DNA of 64,000 nt from Chaenocephalus aceratus (Eukaryota > Chordata > Actinopteri > Perciformes > Channichthyidae). The stretch covers positions 1 to 64,000 of the forward strand of contig JAMFTG010000682.1 of the NCBI GenBank assembly GCA_023974075.1, in the 5' to 3' direction. Positions 32,668 through 44,262 of this stretch are shown one piece after another. The notes under the pieces are model-generated. The model was given only the letters and a program-made list of their open reading frames with translations, did not search any database and had not been told where the DNA came from. The translations under genes and the position numbers were made by a program. How positions within the stretch are numbered: position 1 is the first letter of the stretch; the number at the start of each line of letters is the position of its first letter.

Positions 32668-33038
32668 TAAGATAAGATAAGAGGTACTTTATTGATGTTT
32701 GCGTTGCAGCAAAAAACAACAAAACAAAACAAGGCATTACACAATTAAAGAGTAGACATAAACTATACTAGACTTTAAACATCTCAAAATAGAATTAAAA
32801 CAGCATTAAAAAGTAGAAAATATCCAGTAGGCCGTGAAGATAACAAACTCTATAAACTCTGACAATAAAACACTAATGATGGGATTCATGTATTCATCAC
32901 AGCTGATAAACGTGGCGCGAGTTTCAATTACTTTACATCCTGGATATCTTCACCTGTAAACACGTTTATTTACACGTTTATTTATTTAGTTTGATGTATA
33001 ATCGTAGTCTGTAAAGTCTCAATCTGTCAGATGCGTTT
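32664..33038. other. (GATAA)n tract and unassigned sequence
   Basis: GATAAGATAAGATAAGA at 32666-32682, followed by GGTACTTTATTGATGTTT, resembles the reversed end of a fish retroposon (TTATTGATCCC-type). Nothing else is recognised. Confidence 0.4.
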
Positions 33039-33049
33039 AGTGGACGAAA

Positions 33050-33187
33050 AGGAAAATATTGGCTCAAACATTTAGTGGAGTAGATCTATCAAGTAGCATG
33101 AAATGATAACACAGGTACAAGTACTTCAAAATGATACTTAAGTAAAGTATTGGAGTGATTGTACGACATGTTACTCCACCACTGCTG
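33050..33187 (+). mobile_element. Family C-related terminus fragment
   Basis: AGGTACAAGTACTTCAAAAT through ACATGTTACTCCACCACTG resembles the 3' end of the family C / C2 elements. The left part is missing. Confidence 0.45.
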
Positions 33188-33388
33188 AACTCATGAGCAC
33201 ACGTTCACACCCCCTGAAACTCCCCAATGGACCCCTGATGAAACGAATCTAACCATATCTACCTTAGTTTAAATACATCTTATTTACCCAAACCATTGTC
33301 TCTATAGTCTCAGCAAAGTGTGCATCAAAACAATACTTGACAGAAGCTCTGGCTGGCAGCAGCTTGGAAGCAGGAGTGGGAGTCAGCC

Positions 33389-33714
33389 GGGCCCTCCCGA
33401 ATCCACCGTTACATCTGGGACCCAGGAGATGGCACCATTGGAGGAGACGACCTACCGCGCCGGCAGTGGACCCCTCTGAACCGCCTACGAACTGGGGTCG
33501 GTCGCTTTAAAACCTCGATGAAGACGTGGGGCTTGGCGGACAGTGCGGCATGCGAGTGCGGTGACCCTGAGCAGACCGCTGTGCATATAATCACCATCTG
33601 CCCCTGATACAGACCACCCTCGGAAGCCAGCCTCTTCGACCTAGGACCAGAGATGCGGGCATGGCTACACGACATCTAACGTTATACGAAAGAAGAAGAA
33701 GAAGAAGAAGAAGA
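33389..33714 (+). pseudogene. LINE ORF2 C-terminus with C2HC motif and (GAA)n tail
   Basis: One frame runs from 33389 to the TAA at 33677-33679, broken once by TGA at 33605-33607. It reads DLPRRQWTPLNRLRTGVGRF, then a zinc-knuckle-like CECGDPEQTAVHIITIC (Cys-X-Cys, His and Cys) and ends MRAWLHDI. This layout, an LNRLRTGxGR block then a CxCG-HC motif, is the C-terminus of CR1/Jockey-type fish LINE reverse transcriptases. A GAAGAA tail (33689-33715) follows the stop, as expected for a 3' end. The catalytic domains are absent (5' truncation). Sequence 33188-33388 may include upstream parts of the same copy but is too diverged to call. Confidence 0.72.
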
Positions 33715-33838
33715 AGCTCTGGTGCCAACACTCATAAATAATGAATGAAAATAACCAGGAGGTCCGATGTGTCGCTGTCACTGCAGCGGAAACACAGATG
33801 ACACCGAAAATATGTTCATAAATTCTGATGCCGACCTC

Positions 33839-33902
33839 CGAGGAGGAGGAGGAGGAGGAGGAGGAGGAGGAGGAGGAGGAGGAGGAGGAGGAGGAGGAGG
33901 AG
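33839..33902 (+). repeat. (AGG)21 triplet repeat
   Basis: About 21 perfect AGG units, encoding poly-Gly or poly-Glu by frame, lying where the left end of the Harbinger copy should be. Confidence 0.95.
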
Positions 33903-34444
33903 TCCCATTCACTTTAAATGGGGTGACGTCACGTTGCCTCGCTTTTTCGCCGAACTGAATTGTGGGTAGCAGAGCGGTCCGTCTCCGGCGTCAGAAGTTG
34001 AATGTTCAACTTCTGACGCCGGAGACGCCGGAGACGCCGGAGACGCTGGAGTAGCCAGCGCCAGCCAATCAAATCCCGGTTCGGAAAATCTGACAGCTCA
34101 AGCCGTAGCCAATCAAACCGCGTCTAAGCTGGGAGAGATATCCCGCCGTTCATTTCTATATTTCAAAAAAAGTCGGAGGAGAAACTAACTATCGCCGTAG
34201 CAAATCACCCGGTTTCGTATGACCAGACCCTCTTCACCTACCGGGATACAAACCGGAGGAGCCAGCATGGAGGGAGGTGGCAGAGACAGTGGGGGAAACT
34301 GGTAGGTTTTCGCCTGTTTGCTTTGTATGTCGGGGGCGGGACATTCATGTGATTGGTTGTTGGTCGTGTTGCTTGAATAAAATCCCCAAGCTCCAGACAC
34401 GCCCAGCTCCAAGCTTTTTTTTAAGCTGTAGTGTGGACGCTCCG
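33903..34444 (+). mobile_element. PIF/Harbinger-type element, copy 2 (left end replaced by AGG repeat)
   Basis: Matches copy 1 from CCCATTCACTTTAAATGGGG to the right end GTAGTGTGGACGCTCCG, followed by TAA. It lacks the (TA)n segment and carries extra palindromic sequence at 33981-34045. The MADF remnant (34174-34300) has small deletions that break its frame. Confidence 0.8.
33981..34026. repeat. Perfect 22-bp inverted repeat with 2-base loop, then a 9-bp tandem
   Basis: 33981-34002 and 34005-34026 are exact reverse complements, separated only by TG. GGAGACGCC then repeats about three times (34021-34046). Copy 1 of the element has only GTCTCCGCCGGAGTAGCC at this point. Confidence 0.95.
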
Positions 34445-34454
34445 TAAGAACTAA

Positions 34455-34985
34455 ACCGTGAGGATGGTAAGACCTGTGGGATCCGCTCCCTCCTGGCTGG
34501 TTTACCTGCAAACACCATCCGACCACAGAACTCAGAATGCTGCAGCCTGATTGGTCCTGAACCTCCACCAGTTCTCCCTATACACCTCTCCTTCGCTCCC
34601 TCCGCTGGCTGCCAGAATCCGCTTCAAGACACTGGTGCTGAGCTACCCAGCTGTGAAGGGATCAGCCCCTGCCTACATCTAAGCCTTGGTTAAACTTCGC
34701 TCATCGGTTCGCTACTCCATCTCCGCGAGTGGGACCCCTCAAAAATACGCCTGTTGCCTCCCCTGGCTCATAAATGGTGGAAAACCCATTTGAGTGTACC
34801 TGGGCAATTCAATTATTGCTGAACGAAAACTAAAAGAACCTGAAGCATGTTTTAATTACGTCGGCTTTGTAACTAATTCACCAGCACTTGGTATGGCTTG
34901 ATTGAAGTGACTATATCTGTTTGAATCTCTATGGTTCCTGCACTTATTGTAATAGCTTTGGATAAAAGCATCAGCCGCTGTGAAC
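34455..34985 (+). pseudogene. Rex1/CR1-like LINE: RT C-terminus and 3' UTR
   Basis: 34500-34750 encodes, with frameshifts, the familiar fish LINE C-terminus: QNSEC near 34530, a region corresponding to LRWLPxRIRFKTLVL at 34595-34640, and SAPAYI with a stop immediately after. The 3' end at 34955-34975 reads AGCTTTGGATAAAAGCATCA, a common end in CR1/Rex1-type fish elements. Catalytic motifs are missing. It starts about 10 bp after the Harbinger copy, so the two insertions abut or one is nested in the other. Confidence 0.62.
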
Positions 34986-35679
34986 ACTGGGAGAACTGTA
35001 CACACTGAGTTGACAAAGGTTGTAGTTCATGTTTTGTATTCAATACATTCCTTAAAGTACTTACAAAATCAGTTTTCTGCAGACGTCAGGGCCGAGAGTC
35101 GAGAATCTACGGTTCATGGCAAACGTGGAAAAGGAGAACACATTTGATTTAATAAGCTGTTTTGAGGGAAGGAGGTTGGCAAATACTTCTGAAAGTACTT
35201 TCAAAAGTCACACTGACATCTAATCGACAGCATTTCATTGGTCGTGCTGCACTAAACCCATCTCTCAGCGTGCCCACTGTGCAATCCTTTGATGATCTCA
35301 GACTCTGAGCTCAGAGACCCCAACGAGGCGACCCAGGTTTACAGCGACCGTCTCCGGCGACTTTCAGCATGGAGAGCCGTTTAAAGCCTTTTTTTAAAAG
35401 CCGCCGCTGGACCAGAGGCGTAGAAATAACGAGACGGAGGAGAAGGATCATGACAGAGAGTCAGGAGTGTGAGTGTGTGACAGTGTGTTGGACAGTGTCC
35501 TGCAGAGGCCTCTGGACACAGGGATGGTGAGTTAAATGTCTTTAAGTCTCTGAGTGTCGGACAATCAGACTCTGCAGGCTTCAGTTATTACAAAAGGTCA
35601 TGATTCAAGTCGTGTTGTTCAGTTCAGGGAACCGTAGCCACCCACTGTGGAGTTTGTTCACTTTCTTCAAGGCTAAGTT
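34986..35679. other. No recognisable gene
   Basis: No repeat or frame of note. Confidence 0.4.
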
Positions 35680-36058
35680 TGTCACGATCTGTCTTTATGG
35701 TGTTGTGTCTTGTCTCGATCTGCTTTTGGTTTTCTGTCTGCGTTGTGTTTTGTCTGGTTTAAATCTGTCTGTGGTTCCCTGTCGTTAGTTTCCCTGGTGT
35801 GTCTGATTTCCCGATTGTGTTCACCTGTGGCCCCTGTGTTTTCTCCTCCCTCCTCACCTGTGTCTTGTTTGTGTGATTAGTCTCGTGTGTATTTAAGTTC
35901 TGGTTTTTCTGTCTGTCTTTGTCGGTTCGTCTTGTGTCATGACTAGTTCGTCGGTGAGTGTTCTGTTTTGTCTTTGTTTATATCCTAGCCTTGAAATAAA
36001 GGAGTTTTTTTCAGTTTATATCTGCATTTGGGTCCTGCTTCCAACATACACCGTAACA
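35680..36058 (+). mobile_element. Gypsy-type LTR, 379 bp
   Basis: Begins TGTCACGATC and ends CACCGTAACA. It contains a TATA-like TATTTAAG (35889) and a polyadenylation signal AATAAA (35995), followed by a T-rich stretch and CTGCATTTGGGTCCTGCTTC, an end shared by many fish Gypsy LTRs. A reverse-oriented relative is at 50317-51481. Confidence 0.75.
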
Positions 36059-36120
36059 TGACGAACCGACCAGAGAAATGGACCCAGCAGATGATCTTTT
36101 GAAAGGGAGCTGCTTTCATT
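36059..36120 (+). mobile_element. Leader remnant 3' of the LTR
   Basis: TGACGAACCGACCAGAGAAA, then TGGACCCAGCAGATGATC, looks like the primer-binding/leader zone and first gag-type codons of the same element. It breaks off near 36120, so the element is a 5' LTR plus leader and not an intact provirus. I do not assign the priming tRNA. Confidence 0.5.
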
Positions 36121-36299
36121 CACCTACTTGCTGGCTTGCAGCTATGGTGAATGGAGGGGAGCGTCCGGAGTTCAGCAGCGAGAGGCTGTTTTGGTAGAGG
36201 CGCCCCTCCTTGAACTCTGCCTTGCCCCCGGGCCGTCCGCCCGAGATCCCTTCCTGGTCCTCTGCTGTGCTCCTGGGCGGTCAGCTCAGTCCCGTCCTC

Positions 36300-36479
36300 C
36301 TGACCCCCTCCACCCACCCTGGTGGACAAGTGATATCTCTTCGCTGGCCTGGGAGCGCCTTGGGACCCCCCAGTCAGAGCTGGTTGATGAGGGGAAAGGA
36401 ACGTTTGGGGCTCTCTGCTGGAACTGCTACCCCCGCGAACCGACCACGGCTAAGCGGAGAAGATGGATGGATGGATGGA
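36300..36479 (+). mobile_element. RTE/Rex3-like retroposon 3' end with (GATG)n tail
   Basis: TGGGAGCGCCTTGGGACCCC, then CAGAGCTGGTTGATGAGGGG and CTAAGCGGAGAAGATGGATG, match the widely dispersed fish retroposon end that closes with GATG repeats. The 36121-36299 stretch may belong to it but is not recognised. Confidence 0.6.
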
Positions 36480-36589
36480 AATTGACCAATCTGCACAATG
36501 ACTACTTTTACTTTTAGTACTTTAACTTTATTTTGATGCTAATAGCTGTCTACTTAGTAACATTTTTAATGCACGATTTTTACTGTAAC

Positions 36590-36656
36590 AGAGTATTATA
36601 ACATCAAGTACTTCTACTTTTACTCAAGTACACCTGAGTATTTCTTCCACCTCTGG
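36590..36656 (+). mobile_element. Family C terminus fragment
   Basis: CAAGTACTTCTACTTTTACT, then ATTTCTTCCACCTCTG, is the right end of the ACTTGAGTAAAAGT family, without its partner end. Confidence 0.55.
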
Positions 36657-37744
36657 TACTGGTAAAACAAATCTTTGGTAAGCCGGGAAACTTCTTCCTG
36701 CTGACTGATCGTTGTTTTGCCGTGAATACCTTGCTTATTACAATGCCAGTTTACAAACGACTTCTTAGTTCTGTTGCAGCTGAGTTCAGTGTTCTGAAAA
36801 ATAAACTCTGTGGAAACAGACGGGGTTTGTTTGGGCAGCTCCATCATCAGCATCATTACAGCAAGCTGCAATATGTGTCTGGTTTGTTTAATTAAAGGCG
36901 TGTGTGTGACAGGGACGCTCCTCTCAGTTCAACCTCTGATGAGATGCGTTGTTTGTTCCCGCTCTCTTATTGGGTTTCGTGTGAAGGATGAAAGCCGTTC
37001 ACTTCGTATAGGATCTCAATTATCATACTTACACAGTGAGAGAGAAATGGCTCGTTATTAAAAATGGTTCTGGTGTAAACATTGATTAAAGACGCAATCT
37101 GCATGCTGCCCACTGACTTTATAGAAAGTGGCTGAATGTAATGAATCCTCGAGGACAGAAGCTCGTTTGTCAATCACGACTTTGAATAACTAAAGGAGAT
37201 TTCTGGATTTCAACGATTCTTCATCATGAAATATTTTGCAATTACAACAGTGCTGCTGCTGCTGCACACACACATCTGTGGTCTTTGCCGTTTTAAATAA
37301 TGACTACAGACGTGCTGAAGAGGGACTGTTAGATCCCACAGTTTAAAACGGGGAGTGTGCACACTTTGAGACCGTGTTTAACTCGGACTGTCAGTCAGTT
37401 AACGTGTTTATCTGTCCACGAAGGAAAGCTCTGAAGACGAAAAACATCGTGACGCACTTAATGCAGATTTTCTACCTTTGTTCATTTAGAAATGTCAGCC
37501 GCGTTTCTACATGATTAAGCAACACAAACTGCTGTCACACAGCGTCGTGTCACTTTAAAGCATTACGCACCAAATGCACCAGGCAGGCTGAGTAATTAAG
37601 GAACAGCAGGATGTTTATCGGGAAGTGTGTGTGTGATAAAATGGCTGCTTTTTGTTGATACATGCCCGAGACGGAGCAGGGATTTTGCCCACTAGCCAAA
37701 ATGACTTGTCACAATTTACAAAACATCTGTAGGCTATAGAGTGG
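36657..37744. other. No recognisable gene; (CTG)6 at 37249-37264
   Basis: Several 60-80-codon frames lack domain resemblance. A short CTG run is followed by CACACACACA. Confidence 0.4.
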
Positions 37745-37977
37745 GCAGGAGTCCTTAAAAACAGTAATCAGTCAGCATTTTAACACTTCCGGGATACCTT
37801 GTCTCAAATCTGTGTTTTGAATGTGTTTTTGTTTGTGAAATAAGGTCTGTGGTTAACACAAGCTGAAGAGATTTTGTTCTACAACAAAAAATATGTCAGT
37901 AAATACCCCATTGGTGAATTTTATAATGGCGGTTGCTAAAAAGTGTCTAAATGAGACGACTAAAAGTCATCACATCC
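37745..37977 (+). mobile_element. Family B leader
   Basis: GGAGTCCTTAAAAACAGTAA through GCGGTTGCTAAAAAGTGTCT directly precedes the 72-bp array, as at 19.26 kb. Confidence 0.7.
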
Positions 37978-39361
37978 AACATTAGCCGCCTTTAGTTTAG
38001 CGGTGGTGACGTGAAGTCATGTGACCGTGCTGTAGTTCCTTTATAGCCCAACATTAGCCGCCTTTAGCTTAGCGGTGGGGACGTGAAGTCATGTGACCGT
38101 GCTGTAGTTCCTTTAAAGCCCAACAGTAGCCACCTTTAGCTTAGCGGTGGTGACGTGAAGTCATGTGACCATGCTGTAGTTCATTTAAAGCCCAACATTA
38201 GCCACCTTTAGCTTAGCGGTGGTGACGTGAAGTCACGTGACCGTGCTGTAGTTCCTTTATAGCCCAACATTAGCCACCTTTAGCTTAGCGGTGGGGACGT
38301 GAAGTCATGTGACCGTGCTGTAGTTCCTTTAAAGCCCAACAGTAGCCACCTTTAGCTTAGCGGTGGTGACGTGAAGTCATGTGACCATGCTGTAGTTCAT
38401 TTAAAGCCCAACATTAGCCACCTTTAGCTTAGCGGTGGTGACGTGAAGTCACGTGACCGTGCTGTAGTTCCTTTATAGCCCAACATTAGCCACCTTTAGC
38501 TTAGCGGTGGTGACGTGAAGTCACGTGACCGTGCTGTAGTTCCTTTATAGCCCAACATTAGCCACCTTTAGCTTAGCGGTGGTGACGTGAAGTCATGTGA
38601 CCATGCTGTAGTTCATTTAAAGCCCAACATTAGCCACCTTTAGCTTAGCGGTGGTGACGTGAAGTCATGTGACCATGCTGTAGTTCTTTTATAGCCCGAC
38701 ATTAGCCTCCTTTAGCTTAGCGGTGGGGACGTGAAGTCATGTGACCGTGCTGTAGTTCCTTTAAAGCCCAACAGTAGCCACCTTTAGCTTAGCGGTGGTG
38801 ACGTGAAGTCATGTGACCATGCTGTAGTTCATTTAAAGCCCAACATTAGCCACCTTTAGCTTAGCGGTGGTGACGTGAAGTCACGTGACCGTGCTGTAGT
38901 TCCTTTATAGCCCAACATTAGCCACCTTTAGCTTAGCGGTGGTGACGTGAAGTCATGTGACCATGCTGTAGTTCCTTTAAAGCCCAACATTAGCCACCTT
39001 TAGCTTAGCGGTGGGGACGTGAAGTCATGTGACCGTGCTGTAGTTCCTTTATAGCCCGACATTAGCCTCCTTTAGCTTAGCGGTGGTGACGTGAAGTCAC
39101 GTGACCGTGCTGTAGTTCCTTTATAGCCCAACATTAGCCGCCTTTAGCTTAGCGGTGGTGACGTGAAGTCACGTGACCGTGCTGTAGTTCCTTTATAGCC
39201 CAACATTAGCCGCCTTTAGCTTAGCGGTGGTGACGTGAAGTCATGTGACCGTGCTGTAGTTCCTTTATAGCCCAACATTAGCCACCTTTAGCTTAGCGGT
39301 GGTGACGTGAAGTCATGTGACCGCGCTGTAGTTCCTTTATAGCCCAACATTAGCCGCCTTT
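37978..39361 (+). repeat. 72-bp minisatellite, array 2 (about 19 copies, with 216-bp higher-order periodicity)
   Basis: Same unit as at 19.4 kb. A marked variant (CAGTAGCC with GTGGGGACG) recurs near 38123, 38340 and 38772, that is at 3 and 6 units, showing a three-unit (216-bp) higher-order repeat. Indels are very rare. The array ends abruptly at GCCGCCTTTCCAATCC. Confidence 0.95.
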
Positions 39362-40551
39362 CCAATCCAGTCCCTCCACCCTTAACTTGCAATCCTGTCT
39401 GATACTAGATACGATCTCCATTTACGGCACAATGGAAGTGCATCACCCATTGTGCAACCAAAACAGGAAGAGGATAGCATTTTTGTTTACGGCCTAGCTA
39501 TCCCTAGACAACATTTCTAACGGCTTCTGACACTTGTACTTAATGATTTGGACGCTGATATTATCTTAGAAGCTACATGTAAAAAAGCTCTGCATCTTTG
39601 AGCGCCAATAACAACATGGTGCGATAATGTGCAGATAAAGCTTTGGTCCAATTTGTAAAACATCATTTTCCTGCAGACTTAAGCCCTCAATGTCCAAAAT
39701 CTCAGATCAGTATTCACGGACACAAGTATAACCTGATCATTCCAACTTCTGTCACGTCTGGAAAATAAATCCTTCAAAAATTCAGTTTCCAAAATCCTTG
39801 AAACTTCAACATCAATTGATTTACTTGTTTTCTCCGCAGTTGAAGGTTTCCAAGTGTTGGTTTAGAGAACATCTGTAGGAGGCTGTTTCATCGCATCAAA
39901 CCTGACGCAGATAAATATGAGTTTGTTCACTGACCTTCCCAAAAGAGATTCAGCAGAAAACTCAGGTGATGTTGAGGAGACTCTTTATCAGCTTCATACA
40001 GATGTTCATATTGATGTATTTTACATGCTTGATTACCCTCTTCAGTCCACAGTAAACTCATATTTGTTTGCCACTGCAGTGTCTCTTCTGCATTAATATT
40101 TCACATCGCCTAAAAACTTTAAATGGGAGCGAGGCATCCCGTCTTTAATTCCAATTTGAATAATTGATGCTGTTGGAATCTGATGCACCACAGAGCTTCA
40201 GCTTCTCCACTGGAGGAAATATACATCCACTTATCCACTGATCTACTATCCCCATCAGAGCGCCTGCCAAAGCCTTCACTAAACAGAGAGATACCGGAGG
40301 ATAAGTTCATTGTTTAAACGCAGCAGCTCTCTGTCTAACTGTTGTTAACAGTTTTATTACTTCAGTGCTGAATGCTCTTCCATTTATAACTCAGATGTGG
40401 TAGGATGCAGATGGATGAAGCCCGGCTAGCTGTTGCTATCTGCTTCTTATCTTTATGCTAAGCTAGGCTAACAACTTTGTACCTAAAGATAAACTCATTT
40501 GATTTTGACTTAAAAAATCAAAGGCTGTTTGGAAGTGTTTTAGAGAACTAC
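39362..40551. other. Unassigned spacer between two 72-bp arrays
   Basis: No gene. 40420-40480 (GGCTAGCTGTTGCTATCTGC, ATGCTAAGCTAGGCTAACA) resembles a common fish dispersed repeat. Confidence 0.4.
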
Positions 40552-41269
40552 ATTGACCGTGCTGTAGTTCCTTTAAAGCCCAACATTAGCCACCTTTAGC
40601 TTAGCGGTGGTGAAGTCATGTGACCGTGATGTAGTTCCTTTATAGCCCAACATTAGCCACCTTTAGCTTAGCGGTGGTGAAGTCATGTGACCGTGATGTA
40701 GTTCCTTTATAGCCCAACATTAGCCACCTTTAGCTTAGCGGTGGTGAAGTCATGTGACTGTGCTGTAGTTCCTTTATAGCCCAACATTAGCCACCCTTAG
40801 CTTAGCGGTGGTGATGCAAAGTCATGTGACCATGCTGTAGTTCCTTTATCGCCCAACATTAGCCACCTTTAGCTTAGCGGTGGTGAAGTCATGTGACCGT
40901 GCTGTAGTTCCTTTATAGCCCAACATTAGCCACCCTTAGCTTAGCGGTGGTGATGCAAAGTCATGTGACCGTGCTGTAGTTCCTTTATCGCCCAACATTA
41001 GCCACCTTTAGCTTAGCGGTGGTGACGCAAAGTCATGTGACCGTGCTGTAGTTCCTTTATCGCCCAACATTAGCCACCTTTAGCTTAGCGGTGGTGACGC
41101 AAAGTCATGTGACCGTGCTGTAGTTCCTTTATCGCCCAACATTAGCCACCTTTAGCATAGCGGTTGTCACGTGAAGTAATGTGATCGTGCTGTAGTTCCT
41201 ATATAGTCCAACATTAGCCGCTGTTAGCTTAACGGTGGTGAAGTCATGTGACCGGGCTGTAGTTCCTTC
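40552..41269 (+). repeat. 72-bp minisatellite, array 3 (about 10 copies, partly 67 bp)
   Basis: The same unit. Several copies lack five bases (GGTGAAGTCATG in place of GGTGACGTGAAGTCATG) and others read GATGCAAAGTCATG. It has a distinct variant set, so it expanded separately from array 2. Confidence 0.93.
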
Positions 41270-41970
41270 ATATTAGCTTGTTACTTCTGGAAATTGCATT
41301 AAGGCTTGAAAAAAACTTGTAAGTATCATGAATTGCATTATATTCCAATATCCAAGGGAAAAATAAAAACATATACAAAAATATAAACATCTTAGCGATT
41401 CTCTCTCTCTCTCTTCATCATCATGTTTGTGTTTCGTTGGGAATAGAAGTGACTCATGTTCCTGCTTTAGTGTCTGCACTCTCATGTTCTCTGTCTGTAA
41501 AATCACTGGTGTAGCTCTGGAGGTGTTCTTAATGTATCGGCGGGAAGTTGCTGTTTTTCCTCCAGTGGGGCAGAAAATGCGAAACGCTTCAGGGAGTTTC
41601 CACCGGCTCTGAACCGAGACGCAAACTCCTAAAGTGCTTTTAATCACTCCGGGACAAACGGCATTTCACAGCTTCCTGTAGTGAATCCTGAAAATGGCTT
41701 TCTTTCTGTGCCAAATACCTGTGAGAGCAGCAATAAAAGGAAGGATAATGGTGTGCACCTGCTTTAATACTAATGAAAATCCTGATTTATAACCTCTGGG
41801 TTGAAGAGGACTCTGATGGCATCCCCAAAGTTGCGTTCCTGTTTATCCAACAACAAATATCATACATCCAACTGCTCTTTTTGACATTAAGGCCATGTCA
41901 AAATATGTTATAGTGTATATAATGTGCACTAAAGTTTAATTTTAAGACACTTTTGTACAACTTAACTGAA
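41270..41970. other. No recognisable gene; (TC)n at 41399-41414
   Basis: A 124-codon minus-strand frame (41273-41647) and a 61-codon plus-strand frame show no recognisable domain. Confidence 0.4.
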
Positions 41971-43275
41971 AGGCTTCCTATTCTGCTCATTTTGAAGCTC
42001 ATGTCAGTATTCATTGTCTCTACTTTAAAGAGTCCTCTCCTGCTAATGTTCAGGTACATCAGTATGTAGTGTATCTACTTTAAAGAGTCCTCTCCTGCTG
42101 CTGTCAGTGTATGTTCTAGGTCTTTGCTGATGTTTCAGGTGTATATCAGTATGTAGTGTCTCTACTTTAAAGAGTCCTCTCCTGCTGATGTTCAGGTGTA
42201 TATCAGTATGTAGTGTCTCTACTTTAAGAGTCCTCTCCTGCTGATGTTCAGGTGTATATCAGTATGTAGTGTCCTCTACTTTAAAGAGTCCTCTCCTGCT
42301 GATGTTCAGGTGTATATCAGTATATAGTGTCTCTACTTTAAAGAGTCCTCTCCTGCTGATGTTCAGGTGTATATCAGTATGTAGTGTCTCTACTTTAAAG
42401 AGTCCTCTCCTGCTGATGTTCAGGTGTATATCAGTATGTAGTGTCTCTACTTTAAAGAGTCCCTCTCCTGCTGATGTTCAGGTGTATATCATATGTAGTG
42501 TCTCTACTTTAAGAGTCCTCTCCTGCTGAGGTTCAGGTGTATATCAGTATGTAGTGTCTCTACTTTAAAGAGTCCTCTCCTGCTGAGGTTCAGGTGTATA
42601 TCAGTATGTAGTGTCTCTACTTTAAAGAGTCCTCTCCTGCTGATGTTCAGGTGTATACCAGTATGTAGTGTCTCTACTTTAAAGAGTCCTCTCCTCTGAT
42701 GTTCAGGTGTATATCAGTATGTAGTGTCTCTACTTTAAAGAGTCCTCTCCTGCTGATGTTCAGGTGTATATCAGTATGTAGTGTCTCTACTTTAAAGAGT
42801 CCTCTCCTGCTGATGTTCAGGTGTATATCAGTATGTAGTGTCTCTACTTTAAAGAGTCCTCTCCTGCTGATGTTCAGGTGTATATCAGTATGTAGTGTCT
42901 CTACTTTAAAGAGTTCTCTTCTGCTGATGTTCAGGGTGTATATCAGTATGTAGTGTCTCTACTTTAAAGAGTCCTCTCCTGCTGATGTTCAGGTGTATAT
43001 CAGTATGTAGTGTCTCTACATGTCTTCATGCTTTAATGTTCAAAAAGCTCTTTATGTTTCTCATACTACCTGTGCTTCAGCACCTCTTTTCACCCTCTGT
43101 CTGAAACCAGAGCCCAGTCTACTCTGATCGGTTAGCTGTCAGGCTCTGTTGTGATAGGTCAACCCCTTAGAGATGTCCCGCCCCTTAGCCTATCATGTAC
43201 AATGTGTTGGAGCGCTAGCCAATAGGAGTGCAAGTGTTTATAATTATGTTCTGGCAGTACACAAAGGACACAAGC
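41971..43275 (+). mobile_element. Family A element, most complete copy, carrying the 57-bp array
   Basis: The left end CCTATTCTGCTCATTTTGAA, then GCTCATGTCAGTATT, passes smoothly into the array. After it, ATGCTTTAATGTTCAAAAAG, CCTGTGCTTCAGCACCTC, ACCAGAGCCCAGTCTACTCT and GTTGGAGCGCTAGCCAATAG follow. This shows the array lies in the subterminal part of the element. Confidence 0.72.
42008..43019 (+). repeat. 57-bp minisatellite, array 2 (about 18 copies)
   Basis: Same unit as array 1, but with frequent single-base indels (for example TCCTCTACTTT, CCCTCTCC, missing G in TATCATATG). Confidence 0.95.
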
Positions 43276-44262
43276 TACATATCACACTGTAGAAAAGGCT
43301 TTTGAATGTTGTTCTTCTTAACCGGACTCAAGGACACAACGCCAGGACATGCACTCCGCCTCTGAGCACAGATGAATACACACTGTCACACTCCTGCAAC
43401 ACATGCGCTGCACAGAAACATAAACTCAAGCTCAATCCGAGCCGCCCACTCACAATTACAGCGTGATGACTGAGCTCGTTCTGCGTCTCTGCGGGGTTCA
43501 GATGGTTTCTCTGCGAGAGAAGCATTTTAAATCAGCAGCTGGACCAGAAGGGATTACAAACACACAGATGCCAATTAGAGACGAGTCCACAGCCACGTGC
43601 TGGAAGATCAACATCATCGGTTTTCTTATTTATATGCATGTGTACGAGTTCTTAATTAAAATCCTCCAATTAATAATTATGTTGCGTAAGAATCTGCAAT
43701 GGCTGCCGATGTATTTAAAGTATTCGAGTTTAAACCGCCGATCTGCAGTTTTCACTGATCGCTCACAAAGCAGAGACATGTGAACATAACAGATCCTAAC
43801 ACGTACATCCCGATGCATTCCTCTTGTGTTGCATGCTTTACAGCTGAGTGTCCTTGAGAGGCAGCAGGACTTTCCCTCTCACTTGAAACAACAATTTCCG
43901 TCGTGTCGCTCGCAGACGGCGTTCGCATTCTGACACTTATTGAAGTGTCACGATGAGCCCATTAATTTTTCCATTATTCCAGCTCATAAATATTTGGATG
44001 TCTGTTTTGTTGTGGCAAGCGTTCAAGTGTCCTCTGAAAGTCCGCTGAGAGAAGGGAAATGCTCAAGAGGAAACACTTTTGTTTCAAAAAACGTCACTTA
44101 AAATGTGACTACAATTAGATTGATTTGAGCGAGGACGATCTCTCACGGTTTGGCATCAGGCTTCAAAACAAACACCTCGACGCCACGTCCGGTTCATTTG
44201 TTTACATCCACATTATGTCACTTTTGGGGTTCCCCGTGTTGTTCTGCCGCAGAGGAGGGAGG
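43276..44262. other. No recognisable gene
   Basis: Frames of 62-106 codons lie on both strands near 43330-43818, with no domain resemblance. Confidence 0.4.

Noticed and set aside
33767..33958. Poly-glycine frame
   Set aside because: It is the (AGG)n repeat; no flanking protein similarity.
35680..36120. Intact endogenous retrovirus or LTR retrotransposon
   Set aside because: Only one LTR and about 60 bp of leader are present; no gag, pol or env region follows.
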